Translations under genes and position numbers: made by a program
Notes under the pieces: generated by a model
Database searches by the model: none
Told to the model about the DNA's origin: nothing
Seen by the model: only the letters and a program-made list of their open reading frames with translations
Assembly: GCA_013399895.1 (NCBI GenBank)
Contig: VXBA01004193.1
Coordinates: 749,155-813,154, forward strand
Source: Serilophus lunatus
Lineage: Eukaryota > Chordata > Aves > Passeriformes > Eurylaimidae
Direction of reading: 5' to 3'
DNA: 64,000 nt
Part shown: positions 12,201-26,749 of the stretch, one piece after another
Layout: each line of letters begins with the position of its first letter
Numbering within the stretch: the first letter of the stretch is position 1

Positions 12201-15200
12201 TTGTACATTCAAATTACATTAAGGGTCTGTTGGAAGGAATACACTCTCAGTTTCAAGAGCCTCACTTTGCTCTGTTTATACAACGAGGTTACATCAGCTG
12301 TTGCAGAAGCAGCCCTGTCTCCATCCTTGCTCAATGTTTGGGCACCACATGGATGCCTGGACATGCTGGGCCGGGCTAACACTGCCCAGCAGCCCCAGCC
12401 TCTTCAGGCACAGGTGCCAGGGCATCCCAACAGTGGCAAGGCCCAGGATCCAGGGAAAGCATCCCATCGGCGCAGACGTGGATGCCGCGGCACCGGGGAG
12501 TTGGACCAGTGCTTATTTCATTTTAATCACCAGGTGCCAAACTAAATTATTGATGTCGGTTCTCAGTGACAGGTAAGGCATTTTATCACTGCGTGTTTAA
12601 TAATGCAGGAGTCATGATCCTCTGCGCTAAAATGTCAAGTAATTCTCAGGTTACCCTCGCCACGCGGACGACTTTTCCCTGTCCTACCCTTCCTCGCTGG
12701 TGCTGAGAGCTCACCACCAGTGCCCATCTGCTCCACGGCAGATGGCACCCGCAGTGTCTTGGAGCAGCACCCCGGGGCACGGTCACACTGCCCTCCCTGT
12801 GGGACCCACCCGATCCCCGGGTGGCGCCCGGACCAGGAGCCTGGTTGGTGAGAGACAGAGCAGGAACGTGGCCAGGCAAGAGAAGGGATAAGCAGAGCTT
12901 GGCGGTACTTTGAGAACCAACCCCAAATGTCCCATTGCAGAAAGCAACTCCCTGCCGAGGAGGGCAGGGGGCGTGTGAACAAGCCCTGTGCAGCAAACAC
13001 GCTGCTTACAGTCCCATTTCATGCATCCCAGCCACTGAAAAGGACAGTTTTAGAGCCATGAAAGCTTCGGGCTGAGGAACAATAGCCAGCTAATGTCTCC
13101 ATTTTGAGCTGTGCACATGCAGCTGGTGTGTGCCTCTGGGAGGGAAAGGGCCTCTCCAGAGCCAGCATGGGAACCGAGGGGATTTGTGGTCACACAGGGA
13201 AATGGCAAGATCCAGACATGGGCAGTACCCCAGAGACAGACATGCACTGCTGGCAGGGGCAGCTCAGGAGCCACAAGCCCCAGGGTGGGAGATCCCACCC
13301 AAGACAAGCTCTGATCTGGCAAAGGAGGGTGAGTCCCTGTGAAGCAGCAGAGCCAGCAGACAAGCACAGATGACACAAAGCAAGGGGGATGCAAGAGCCA
13401 GCCTTCCCCAGTGTCGGGGATGAAGGGACACTGCCAGCAGGTCTCGTGCCAGGTGGGACCCGTGAGGGTCAGGGGCTGACTGAACAGAGGGGGTCAGCAC
13501 CCTGCCCTGTCCCCAGATCCTCACTGCACCCAGCACAGGGTTTGCTCCAGCCTTTTTATTCCAACAGCACAACCTGACATTTATAGGGAGAAGTTTTAGT
13601 CCTGCTGTAAATAACCTCTAATAGTGTAGGTCATTACACTAATTACAGAAGATAATTAATTTCCCGATTCTTGTTAGGCCGCTGCTTATTCCAAGAAGAG
13701 TGCAGTTCATTATTTTCCCGTGCAATTATGACCTCCCTCTCCTTCCCCTGCCAGCCCCGCCTTCAGGATTTCAACACTTCGTCAAGTTGTTTTTCAGGGA
13801 ACCATTGGGCTGTTGGTGAAGCTGAGGAGGCACAGGGGCTCCTCTCTTGCCTCCCACCTCACTACACAGTCCTGTGTGTTCTGCAGAACCAGCTCTCTGC
13901 TTCACACAGGCTCTCACAGACACTCCTTGGCCACTCTGTGCTGGTTTTCCAGCAGGATCACACACCCTTCCTGCAGCTCCAACCACATGCTGGATGCAAG
14001 AGAGACACACGAGGCAGACCCAGCACCACCAGGCACTCACAGCACAGGGAGCTTCCACACATCTCCCAGAGCCACGTGGGATTTTCCATCAGCTGAGAAG
14101 GCCACAGACCTCTCAACAGCAGGAAAACTCTGTTTAGTCACTCGAAAAATGCCCCCTCCAAGAGTCTGACCTGCTGGTAATTATTAATCTGCAGCAGATT
14201 GATGAGGGTTCTCCCAACAGAGCACTCATTACCCAGCCTGGGAGCAGGAACATCTGCAGGACCTCACCCGCCCCAGGGCCCAGCACACGGCAGCCACCAC
14301 CTCACACGTGCAGATGGCAGAATAAAGACACCCTGGCACCGGCAGCTCTCGCAGCTTCATCATCCTCACCCTGCCCAGGACCATAAACCACCACAGCAAA
14401 ACACTGCATGGTGTGGGGGCTGTGCCACAGGGCTGGCTCTGCTCACTCGGGAGATCCTGCGGCTCTGCAGGACACACCAGAGGTACAGGAGAAGGAATAT
14501 CGAGGGGAAAACAGCTTCTCCTTGTCCAAACACCTTTAGAGAGGCAGTTCTGGCTGCAAGAGTGTTCCAGATCCCGGCTGCTCAGGGCTGGAGACTGCCT
14601 GGCTCTCCAGCCACGCTGTAAATCTGGGTATCAGACGGGTTTTAGTGATAATCAATTGTAATAACTAACATGGATCCCTTGACCAGATAAGTGGAATATT
14701 ATAAGTCCAGCTGCAATTAGCAGGGGCAGATGGATGGGGGCTAAGGCAGCAGCCAAGGGGTTTTCCCATCCCACCGGCTGCTCAGTGCTGGGTGCCCACG
14801 GTCCCTTTCCAATTGCTCCACCACAGGCTCACCATCAAAACTCCTCAGTTGTCACGACCCAGCTCATCCATCATCCTGCCAGGGGAGCTCACTTAAAGCC
14901 ATCTGAGAGGGCTCAGGTGAGCCATGGAACTCAGTGCAACAAAGACTCTGAGCAGGTCCAGGAGTGCAGCCCTGCATCGGAGGGGCCTGGGCAGGGCAGC
15001 TGAAAACACACACCTGCTGTTATAGCAGAGGGAATGAATTTTTAAAAGGCATATAAACCCCTGATGCTTCAAGGCATCAGCTGAGCGCTAAGGAGGATTA
15101 GCGGGAAATATCTCCTGTGGAAAGCTTATTCCACATGAATTCCACTGAAGGGATCCTTTCATCTCCCCCTGGAGCATCTCTTCCCCTGGCCTGATGTGCC

Positions 15201-16472
15201 TTGGCACTTGCTGAGTTCCTGTAATACATTGGCGGGCGGATCACTGCCCGCAAAGGTTGACAGCTGTCTCCGTTCGGATGCCGCCTCCTGACTGATGCCG
15301 ATGTGACAGGCGGCATGACACGGTGCAGACAGGACAGTTATCCACCCCCTACGGGACAGAGATTCTTTCCTGGCTATCCCTGGGACACACAGACACACTG
15401 TCCAGCTCCGGGAAAGTGAGAGGGGAACGGGCTTCACTCCCTGTCTGGGCAGCACAACAGGGCTGCGAGCAGCTCAGTCTGCGTTTGCAGCTCAACGTGC
15501 AGCCACGGATGCAGCTCAGGGCACTGGGGGCTCCCATGGAGCTCCCCCTTTCCCAACCATCTGCTTGGGAAGGGAATAAGAACCTGCCTCGGGCATTCCC
15601 TGGCAGCTTTTCCTACCCAGCACCTCTCAGAGCACTGCTGCACCTACAAGAAAGCGTCAACTGCCCCTTGGAGCTCGAGGAGGGGAAAGGGTTAAAAGGA
15701 ATGCCATCTCCCCTCTCCTTTGCCTCAGAAGGAAAGGAAGCGAGTGCATTAAAAACTGGGTTAAAAATGGCTCTGCTTTACCTATCTTATCTTCTTTGTA
15801 CTAAAAGCCCTCAAAGAGCGGCAGGTTTTCACGCAGAATTTTCCTGTCTAATCCCCTTTTGTTAGCTCTGATACCGGCATTGCAATACAAACCTCGTCCA
15901 GGCGATTTAGGAGGGATTACACGCCCTCAATCCTACAGCATGTGGGAGAAAAATGTTTCCTCAAATCAAATTTTACACAAACCAGTATTTGAAAATAATC
16001 AAAGCACAAATCCCCGCTGTGGGGATTTCTGGAGGGAGGCGGGTGGGGGGTGGGAAGCGGCAGGAGCTGGTGCACCTAACCCAGTGCCACCAGCACTGGA
16101 GACACTGTGCCAGGGCACACTGTGCCCTCAAGCCCAGACTGACATGAACTCAGACCACATCAAAAAATAACTCACACTGTGGCTCTGGACTGGCGTCCCA
16201 TGGTTGAGGGACAAGAGACACGAGCAAAGTGAGAGCATCTTCCCATGCCAGGCAGGCTGCAAGAGGGCACGAAAAACCAGTGCCACTAAAGCCAGGCAGT
16301 AACTCTGTCTTCTACTTGGCCAAATGTGCTCTACAGAGCTCTGCACACATCGGCTTTGCCGATGAGATATTGCTGGTGCCGCTCCTGTAGTATATATGTC
16401 ACAGATTCAACCTCATTTTATTGATCTCTCCTAGCTGCCGGGATATCCATAGTGGAATTAATACGTCTGTAT

Positions 16473-16504
16473 CACCACCACCACAACAACAACAAAAAAA
16501 AAAA
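16473..16504. repeat. CAC/CAA/A compound simple repeat
   Basis: Four CAC-type triplets pass into CAA triplets and then a run of A. Confidence 0.9.
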
Positions 16505-19500
16505 GGTAAAGCCCATCTGACAGTTTCAATTAAGGAAGCGTGAAAAGCGATTTGCGTAAGAGGCTGGGGCTTGGCGGGGGAGAGGAGGGCAGCCCGCGGG
16601 CAGCGCGGCTGTACGCTCGCATCTGGGTAAGTGAAGTGATTTCCTACAGGAAGTGATGGAGGCCAGACCCAAGTCGGGGCCGTGGCCGTGTCTGCCTGAC
16701 GAGCCCCCCAGCCCATCCCAGTGCCAGCTGCCACGGTGGCATCTGACCCAACACAGCGCCCTGTGCCCGAGAAGGGCATGACCCAAGGGATGGGGGACGC
16801 CACGGATCCAGGATCTTCTGTGACAACCTCCAAGAAAGTTGGATCCAAACTAAACGTCATCAGATGGGGAAAATTACCCTATGGAGCTCCCTAGGGTCCC
16901 AGTGGGATTCTCCTTCCAAACTCCTTCCATGTGTTGCACGGGAACCTTCAGAAGGCCTGAGCATCCCCAGCATGCAGCCCATCATCTTGGCACTGGGAAA
17001 AGCCCGGCACAGTGCCAGGGAACGCTCAGGTGACACAGCTCCCCCTCCCCAGGCACTTCAGGAAGGGCAGCAGGGAGTGGGAGGCCTCGGGAACGTGGCA
17101 CTTGTCAAGTAAAATTATACCCACATCCATACACTCCCACCAGGAGAGCTGTGAAATATTCATGTTTCTGCCACTCACAGGAGAAAGTCCCCCCAGTGCT
17201 TCCTCTCCTCTCCCCACCACTCCAGAGCAGAATCGGGGAGGGAGCCCTGGCACCTCAGTGCCCTCCATGTCCAGGTGTCACCCACTGTCCTGGGTCTGCT
17301 GGACTGTCTGGCTTCATGCCTGCCACTGCCCCACTTGAAAGCAGAGTGAAAACCCTGGAGGAGCAGGGATTTGGGACATTCCTGCCATACACAGTCTGCT
17401 CCAAACCAGGATCTCAGCCTATGGATGCGGAGACACCGCATCAGCTCATTTCTCTCCCCTTCCTCCCGATTTGGGGCAAGGCTCTTCACTCCGCCATAAA
17501 ATTAAAAGTCATGTGTCCAGATAAATCAATTAAGACCTTGTTTGCAACACCTACAGCTAAAGTCCCCCCAATCCAAGGTCTGGCCAGCTGTCGGAACATT
17601 TGGCTTCTTCCCAGCAGGACGCACAACAACATACGAGTGCTTAAAAGCACTCATCTATAAGAGAAGTAAAGCCCCTTCCTAATCCACTCCCCCGCTGAAT
17701 GTGGGGCTGCCGGGTGGTCTGTAAAGCTGCTGGCCCCTATAAGAAGGGAGAACAGCCTGCTGCCCCCAGGAAGGGGAGGATGAGCAATGGGAGCTGCTGG
17801 GAGCCCCTCTTGTCCAGTCGGGTGCCTTCGAAACCTGTGGTTCAAATGCCCCGAGCATCCTTCTCCTCCTGCCTGACAGCACCTTGACGTCTCTGGCAGG
17901 TCAGATGCTGCTCAGTGCATCAAAAAGTGCCAAACTGGTCAGCCCAGACACTAGAGACAGGAGAACCAGCCCTGTTCAGCCCCTGGCAGCTGAGCTGGCA
18001 CTGCAGGCTGCCAGCACGAGCCCCCTGCGGTACCTGGGACTGTTCATCGCCGCTGGCAGACAAGGAGAAATAAAGATGCAGGTGAATTAAAAATAAAACC
18101 TCGGGTGGAGCTTGCTGGCTCTCCTCAGGCACAGCAAATGAAGATCCCCCTGGCTTCCCTGGTCTCCTGCAAACCACCAGTGGCTGCCCCTCCCTTAGCA
18201 GCACCTCCCGCCTCGCCCGCCCGCTCCTCATCATCCTGCATTCACAGCACACCCAGCCTGTGCTCACCACAGCTGGGGCTTCTGGCTCCAACAACATATT
18301 TCCAGTCACAATTACACAACATCTTATTCTTGGGGGTAATTACTGTAAAGTGTGCATATTCCAGTCACACTCAGAGGCCCTGCCTGGAACTGGGAGCCAA
18401 CCACGTCGGGCACGATGGAACCCCCTGCATGCAGCCACGGCCCTGCCCCAGGCTCCTCCTGCCCCAGGCACAGAGCTAGACCGGGAGCTGCTGGCCAGCA
18501 GATCCTCACCCACACAGGCACAAAGGGCACCCTCGTGTGTACGTGCCTTTTGGTGGAATTTGGGAGCTGGAAACTCAAGCATGCAAGCATCAGCTCTGCC
18601 AGCTGCTGCTTACACCAGCACTGAGCTCACAGCACTTGGATGTCTTTAGCTTTCACATCCTAAACCAGGGCACACATCTCATTCCTGCAGGCTTTCCTCT
18701 TCCATCCTCTCCCTCATTAACACTTTTGGGTTGTGTTAAAGCAAAACAAAAAGCCCTGGAATTACACAGGGCCAGGTGTAGCAGCCTGCCTGTGCCAGCC
18801 TGAAGCAGTGGTGCCCACTTCCAGCTCTGCACCTGGGCACTGTGAGAGCCAGGGCCTCAACACATCAGCTTTCGGAGTCGGCCTCAAAGCTTTGACTTCA
18901 ACACAAGCTGTGAACTCACAAGCTCCAGCCCTGATCCCTCCACTCCTCCCTTAAACCCATGATTAAAATAAAGCTCTACAGTTTTAACACTTCCAGAGAG
19001 TAAAGCTGATATCCCTTGCAGACCATAGCCATCCTCTGTGTCCAGTCACACCTCCCCCAGGACCCCAGCTGCTCCAGCCCTCCTGGGGGCTCCCCTGGCA
19101 GCCTCCACAGCCCTCCAAGCCACTCCACAACCACCTGGGACTAAGTAGCTCTGCAGACCAGGAGGAGACCTCCTGCAAGCAAGGGGGCCAGGGCATCAGC
19201 ACACTGCCCAACACAAGCTGGATGGCATGAAGGAGCCCAGAGAGAGAACGCTTCAGGGCTGCCAGGCTTGGGCAGTATTTATAGGAAAGGCTGACCCTGG
19301 ACCAGCTCCACCAGTCCCTCCCCACATGGACACAGCCCAGGATTCACCAGCCCAGGTGGCATCTCTGTGCCTGAACAGGGGAGCAGGACTGGCTCTGGGG
19401 CAGCAGCCTGGCTTTTGGCACCACAGCCCCTCCTGCCCCAGCTGTATCCCATTAGGAGGAGACAGCCCAGCCACAGGCAGGTGATTGCTGCCTTCAGCAC

Positions 19501-19733
19501 TTGGAGTCTAACCAGGCTTTTTGTCTCTGCATGCTGGTGACACAAAAACCCGCTTGCTAAAAGCCACCAAAGCACTCTGGTGTCCATGGAAGGCTGGTCC
19601 CGTCCATAGGGAAGCATCACTGCTGGTTTCACACCACTGCACAGTACACCCACAAGAATTCACTCAGTTTTGACAGTTTAATCTCCTTCCCTTAAGTCCC
19701 TTGCATGAAGTTTTCTGTGTTGGACTCAAGGGG

Positions 19734-19750
19734 AAAAAAAAAAAAAAAAA
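19734..19750. repeat. Poly(A) tract, 17 bases
   Basis: An uninterrupted A run in intron 3. No retroposed gene sequence was recognised beside it. Confidence 0.9.
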
Positions 19751-20198
19751 CAGGTGAGAAAAAAGGTAAAACATGAGCACAAAAAAAATCCCACGACAAA
19801 ACAAAAGGAAACCCCCCACAACAAACTACGTCCCTTCTGGCAAAACCCAGAGCACCACTTATACAACATCTTTACTTGTTCCATTATTTATAGTGCAACT
19901 GAAACATTTATTCCTACACGGAACTACCCAGCGCACCGGAGTGTCGGTGAGTGGAGCAGGTGCTGCTGTGGATCCCTGGCATCAACCTGTGCCTGGCTAT
20001 TCAGACCCCTGTGCCAGGGTGGCTGTAGCTCCCCAGGGGGGGAACCCACTGGGTGCCACCAACCCAGGGCCACCCCACATCACCATGACCTTGGCCGTCA
20101 GCTCAGACCCACAGGAGGCTCTGGAGAGGAATACACTCAAAGACAAACCAGACCTGGATTTGTAGCACTGAGACAACGAATAACACCATGAAGGTAAA

Positions 20199-20252
20199 GG
20201 TGGAAATCTCCCTGGAAGAGCTAACTCCATGGAAATCCTCCTGGAAGAGGTA
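20199..20252. repeat. Imperfect 30-bp tandem duplication
   Basis: ggaaatctccctggaagag and ggaaatcctcctggaagag occur 30 bases apart, each followed by a variant of taa; a local duplication with a few changes. Confidence 0.7.
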
Positions 20253-21910
20253 ATTTCACAGTGAATCAATAAGCAGGGCAAAATTGCTATTAATTATGCT
20301 TGCTGGGAACTCTGTTCCGCCCCAGCGCTGCCTCTTTCTTCAATCAAGGAGCAGAAATGTTGGCTGCATAAAACAAGTCCCATCTCTGGCACTGGTATGA
20401 AATTAGTTTCAAAGTCAAAGGCATCAGGTTCCACAAGTTCATGTCCAAGAGCAGCTGATCCCAGACCCTCAACACCCGTATGACCAGGACAGGAGGCCAC
20501 TCACACCAAGGCTTTTCCTGTTGAGCTCAATTCTTTCCAAAGGCATCAAAGCCCAACTCATCACAGAGCAAACTCCATCTTAAAGACTGGGAAGAGCAGA
20601 CAGTGGCTCTTGGCAAAGTCCGGTGGCATTGCCACGGTCTTGCCAATAACATCTGGTTGCACCCCCAGCCCCACAAACATCCTTTTATGGCAACGAATCT
20701 CCCGGCAGGATGAAGTAATTACTGATGGACTACGGGCAGGCTGAAGCCTGACCCTCTCAGAGCCACCTAAGACTAATCAATAGCAGGTCATCAATAGACC
20801 AATCAATTACCTCTGCTAAGAAATACATTTCAAGGAGGCCCAAATCCCATTACCCATATCTTGAGTCACAAACAGGGCTGGGTCCCCAAACACGCTGCCG
20901 GATTAAGGGCAGCATAATCTGCTATTCGGAGCACACAGCACACGAGCCTCGTGCCAGAGCTCACAGCTGGGTCTGCCCTGCCTGTGAAGAGGAGAGTTAA
21001 AAACAAAATTAAATTAATACAGGCCAGGAGCCAGCTCAGTGCAGGCTTGGGGAGGATGCTGAAAGCAAGGGATATGGAGAGTGATGCACCTGCAAGAGGG
21101 AACAGATCTCTCCCTGAAGGACAGGAGGCTCTGCTGTGGTGCCAGGCAGGATCAGAGCCACATGCCCTTGAGGGATAGCCCTTGCTCCCCTCTTGGACAA
21201 GGGCAAAGGCTTTCTTGTGCTCAGGAGCCACACCACCAGCACCCTCAGCATCCTCCTCCCTTCTGGGTGCTGGCAATGCCCGGTGTCCCAGGACCAGCGG
21301 GACACGCCATGCTGGAGGTCTCCCCTGCTTTAATAGGATCTGTCGTCTGGCAATCTAATTTCATCGAGGAAAACTAATGAAAACAGGCCCTGGTCTGCAG
21401 CACGGATTAGCCCAATCAGCCCAGAGTGGCTACTTTATTGTTCAGCTCCCTGGCACCAGCTGTGCCTGTGTGCAATCAGCCCTAAGAGCCATCAGGCTGC
21501 ATCCGCCCCAGCTGCCCCAGCAGCCTCCAGTCCCAAAGCTCTGGCCCCAGCAGTGTGGGGGCGTGGAGGGGGTGCTCTGGTGTGGGGCTTTTACACCCAC
21601 GTGTAAGTCGGACACAAGGGCAGAGAGATCCCACAAATAAGGAAGCAGTCTGCACTAATACACGTTTTCATGAGCTTTAGGGGATGTCCCTGGGTTATAA
21701 AACAAATCCCATTACTTAGGAGAGCAGCATGTCTACTGCTGACTGCTTGCTTTGTGAGGGCCCAGCGGTATTACTGGGGCAAGGTGTCCCATGACAATGC
21801 TCACCTAGCCCCTCCAGACCCCAGCACTGGGTTCTCAGGGCTCAGAGAGATGGAGCAGCAAAGCCCAGGTGCTCCCAGCTCAGTGCAGCCCACACGCAGA
21901 TGCAGAGTCA

Positions 21911-22046
21911 TCCCAGAACGGTTTAGGTTGGAAGGGACCTTAAAAATTATCCTGTTCCAACCCCCTGCCATGGGCAGGGACACCTACGTGCTCCAAACCC
22001 CGTCCAACCTGGTCTTGAACACTTCCAAGGGTGGAACAACCTGTGC
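21911..22046 (-). mobile_element. CR1 LINE 3'-end fragment
   Basis: The plus strand reads ggttggaagggaccttaaa, then ccaaccccctgccatgggca and ccgtccaacctggtcttgaa, the reverse complement of a CR1 tail. Confidence 0.9.
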
Positions 22047-22596
22047 CAGCGTGTGGATGATCAGGGTAGAAAGGGACAGGAGAGTGAAGAAAAGTGTGGA
22101 AAACACCCACACTATGGAGTCCCTGTGAGGCTGTTCTGGGACTCCTCATCTGGGGACCTCCTGGCAGCAGGACAGGTACTGTGCAGGTCCCTGCTCAGCC
22201 TGGCACTCAGGGGGGCAGAGGAGCTGCACAGGATGGGTAAATACCTGTATCAGCAGGGATTATCTCCTCGTGCCTGCAAATATTTGCTCACCAGAGCAGC
22301 TGCAGCAGATGCGAGTCGGACGTTCAGCCCCACACATGCAATCACACGCGCTCCAGCGGCTCCAGAAATCGTGTGGTGAGCAAAGATCATGGGATCTGTT
22401 TATGGCCACAATCCAACAGGTGCTGCAAACTGGGGTTGGGACTAGAAGTCCCAGCCCATTTTACACACAAGAGGAGGGAGTGAGGCTGGAAATAATGCTG
22501 GCACTGTGGGGACTTCCCCAGGACAGGTCCTTGAGTCTCCTGGCAAAAGCCAGACGTAGTGTCAGCTCAGGTGGGTTTCTCAGCCTCTACCCATCC

Positions 22597-22654
22597 TCAG
22601 GTTGGACTCGATGATCTCTGTGGCTGCCTTCCAACTCAGAATGTTCTGTGATTC
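22597..22654 (+). mobile_element. Short CR1 3' terminus
   Basis: Reads ggttggactcgatgatctct and then ttctgtgattc; only the last 60 bases of the element remain. Confidence 0.8.
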
Positions 22655-23439
22655 CTTCTCCCCACACACGAGATGTAAACCCAGGAGAGCAAAGGGTTGG
22701 GAGGGTTTAACTGACACGGAAGAACCTCCAAGCAAAAAGTGCTGGCAAAGAAGTGTGAAGCTTTTGGAATTACAGCACTGAGCCACCTGGGACATGTGCA
22801 TATTGACTTAGACCCAAGCCTTTAATAAGGCAGCTAACAGCATTGCTTTTACATTCATCCCTCTTACAAGCTGAACATGCCCAGGACAAGTTCATGTTCC
22901 AGCTACAGCACTCACTGGGCTCAACCGAGGGATTACCCAGCCTTGTAGCTACAGCTTCACCCCCTCTCCCCTTTCTTCCCTTTCTCTGTTCTGCCTTGGT
23001 GTCAGGTCAAACAGCTCTTCCCTCTCCATGTTTTGGCGTGTGCTTTGCCTGCAGATCACACACGTACCTCGGGGTCCCTCCTGCGCTCCTGATGTGCTGG
23101 AGCCCAGGTGAGATGCTCCTGCCCTCTCCCTCTGTAGCTGCCGAGGAGCAGGGCATGCAGCCTGACTCTTTTCAAGTCATTTTAAAGAATTCACCTAAAC
23201 ATCTCTGTCCCTGGCAGGCGGGTCTGGAAAGCTCCCCGAAATTCTGTACCTGCGCTCCGGAGCCTCTCGCACTGACAGTGCCAGCACGGCTCAGCACATT
23301 AATGTCACAGCCACACCGCACAAACGTCTAGTGATGGAAAAGTGACGGCAAAGGGCAGGAGGAGACCTCACACGGACATTAGCAGAGGCCGGAGTACATT
23401 AATATTATCGACAGGCTGTCAGCGAGGCTAAAGAGGCTG

Positions 23440-23910
23440 TGCCAGCCCTAAGCAGGGGATGCAGGCACGGGGACGGGGCTGGGGCCGGTGGGATGCTGGG
23501 CGTGGTGGGCAGCGCACGAAGGCGGTGGCTTTGGGAGGATGCACAGCAGAGGAGCCGGGGGACAGGGAGGCAGCCGGCGAGTGCCCTGACCCGTGAAGGA
23601 GGGGCCCCGGGAAGGCCCCCTGGCCACCCACATGCTCCCTGTCAGCTCCACGCAACCCGGTGCCCTGATGCCTTCGCCTCCCCCTGTGCCTTGCCAGCCT
23701 GCCCGCGGGTGACAGGGGCCGGGAGGGAGAAGGACCCACTCAGGCACGCTGGCACACTCAGGGGGGCACCCCCCGCCCCGTGCCCACCGCCCCGTGGGCA
23801 CGCAGGGGGACACGGCATCCTGGTCCTGCCCCGCTGCAGGGCATCACAGGCTCCATCCCTGGCAGCCGCAGCTCCAGGCGACAGCAGAGCCCGTCCCCTC
23901 AGTCCTACGG
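23440..23910. promoter_or_regulatory. Intronic GC-rich island in DSCAML1 intron 3
   Basis: G+C and CpG density are clearly above the surrounding intron for about 470 bases. There is no recognisable exon or repeat. It could be an orphan CpG island or simply a GC-rich patch; function is unknown. Confidence 0.35.
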
Positions 23911-26749
23911 CTGCGCTGAAATACGGCGGTGGGAAGTCCCCTACTGCTCCCTGTGTAGCATTTTATCTTAATAACATTTTATCTTGGATGACAAGCCTGT
24001 ATAATGTGGTTTAAAAGCCACGGCTACGCTGACACTGGAACAGGGGAAAGGAAAAAAGCTCTTTTCTCCCGTCTAATACATTTGCTGAGGTCACAACTTC
24101 CAAACCTCTCGCTGTATCTCGCTCGCCAAGCCGGGAGCTGCTTTGTAGAGCAGCTCAGAGAGAGCGGCGGGAGCTCAGCCCTGCTCCTCCCTCCCGCTCA
24201 GGGTTCCGGCTAGAAAGGCTCCGGCTCTCACTTGCCTTTGCAGTTTTGGCCGGGGGAGGCCTTTTCTTCTTCCCCCGCTTCGTGCAGTGAGTGCTGGAGG
24301 CTTTGAAGAGGGAACTGTGAGGCTTTGCTGCATCCCAACGCTGGCGGGAGGCTGAGTCCCACCGAGTGACCTCCGTGTCCCACCCGCAGGGCGATGGAGG
24401 AGCAGGTGAAGCCACCTGCAGAACAGCCCTTGCACAGCCCACATCGGCTCCAGCCAAGGCAGCTGGGCTATCCCAGCCATCCCACACCACGCCAGCCACC
24501 CCAGGGTCACCGGATGGAGCAACACTCCTGCAGAATCCAGCCCTCCCCAGCCCCGCAGCACCCAAGTTTCCCAGGGATCGTGTCTCTGCCGCTCTGAGCA
24601 CCGCAGCGATGTTGCACAGCACGTTGTCATTAAGGAGACAGCTATTCTGGTCTAATTGCCAGTGGTTCACAGAAAACATGGCAGCCTCTGCCTGCTCGGA
24701 ACAGAACTGTGTAACCACCCTAAAGACAATGGATGCCCAGAAGAAAGAATAAAAATTGAGATTAAAACAGAGAGGGGAAAGAAGCACGCAGCCAGGTTGG
24801 CTTGGGGAAGGAGGAGACACTGACCCAGTGATGAGGGTTAAGCTCTTCTTGTGAGAGCTAATTTAAGGTCAGGCAAATCCTGCTGACAGATTATTTTTCG
24901 CCTAAAATGTTCAGATCGGTGGCTTGTCCACCTCAGCACAGCAGGACCTGGAGAGCAGCTGGAAGAACTGCCAAAAGTTCCACAGCCCAGGCTGGAGAAG
25001 AGGACAGCCCTGTCCCTGCCTGGGGCCAGGGTGAGCACGCAGCCCCCTGCCCAGCTCCCCAGCAGCAGCCAGGGCAGCCCAACAGCCTTTGCCAAGACCC
25101 AGGCAAGTCCCACGCTGTGCAGCCACTCTGGTGGTGCCCCGGGAGGGACGGCAGTCTCCCCCCACCCCAGCCTGTCACTCTGTCACCTCTGCTTTGCTGT
25201 GACAGACAGACAAGCCCCAGCTCGCAGGACCATCAATTATTCACACGCACTATTTCTGAATATTGATGTTAAAAGCAAATTCCCAGCTTGCCCCTCGCCT
25301 GCATTTCCAGTGGGACCTCCACGCCACAAGGACCCACATTCCTCTGGAGCCATCTGGGGGGATGGGGAGTGATGGAGACATGGAAGGACCTCCACTGCCA
25401 CCACTGGGTCTGCTGGCACCGGGTCTGGGGTCTGCAATTCGGGGGCAGCACAAGAAACCCCCAGGGCTGGGGAGCATCCCATCCTGTTCCTGAGGGATTC
25501 AGCCTGGAGGGCTCAGGGAATGAAAGGGTGTGTCAGCCAGAGACAAAAGGAATCTGCTCTCCCCCTCGCTTGTTCACAGGAAAGTATTTGCAAACAAATG
25601 CTTCCTGCTTGTGTTTATACAACTTTTAAGAGACTTCAAATGGAAGCCTGCTCCCCACACTGTATCATTACCCTTCATTATTGCAATTTTCCAGGCTTTA
25701 GGTGACTGGAGAGGGAAAACAGGATAATACACCACTCTGACACTGGGCACATGGGCGTGTGGTGGGCACTGGCCATGCAGACTCAGCACAGCTTCTGCAT
25801 CCAGGTCAGAAGACCCTCGTTTGCTGTGCAGAATGATGAGACAGAGGTCAGGAAGTAAGGGCAGAGCAAATAATGAGGAGGTTGGTAGTGCTGGATTATT
25901 TAGGAACCACAAACAACCCTCCTGAGGGACTAAATGAGCCCTGGTATACCACAAAAACAAGTGATCATGCTGGGATTCAGAGAAAAAGAATCCTGACCCT
26001 ACATGCCAAGAAAGAGCAGCAAAATGTCACAGCCATGTGTGGAGAGAGGGTGACTGGCCCAAAACACAAGGGATGGTCAGGAACCTGCTGTGCCTCTGTG
26101 GCCTGGAACACCTCACCCAAGTCCAGGTCCTAGACCATCCTTACTCAACAGACCCCTCCTTCCTTGGCCTAAAGGTCCTCTGGGGATGGACTGAGTGCCC
26201 ACCACACTCAGCTGAGGTTTTGTTGACTCACTTATCATCAGTAGGTGCTGGAACAAAGATCAGACAACGACTTGGTAGGGACACCCTTGTAAGAGGAAAG
26301 GGCTCCAAAAAGAAATCTCATTTGTAGATCACTGCCTTGATATCTCAGCATTTTTTACTCCACAGTTCTGTTTTATACAGCCTTGTTTATTGCACTGGTA
26401 TCTCATCCTGCAGATTCATCTCAGATCATCGTTAAGGTTCCTCCCCAGCTTGCAGAGATGCCTCTGCTTCCCATAAAACTCTATGCTGAAATTTCAGATT
26501 AATTAAAAGCTGTAAATTGCGAAGCCAGATGCGATAACTCACAACTTTGCCCTGCCAAAAAAAAAAAAGGAAGATGAGGAGAGTGGGAAACCTCTCAGTT
26601 TATAGCACGGCCTGTCCCCCAGGATGTTGAGTTCAGCCCAAAGCCACATCACATCACCCCCACTGCGGCCCAGCCAGCGCTGATGAGCCGCCAGTGAGGG
26701 CCCCAGGTGACACTTTGCACGTGGCCGGGAGCCCCACACAACAGCCAGG

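Noticed and set aside
19734..19750. Processed pseudogene ending in the poly(A) tract
   Set aside because: The sequence before and after the A run resembles no gene, and no target-site duplication is evident.
24155..24820. Minus-strand open frame of 221 codons
   Set aside because: No recognised protein family; it opens at a non-ATG or weak start and shows no splice or promoter context.
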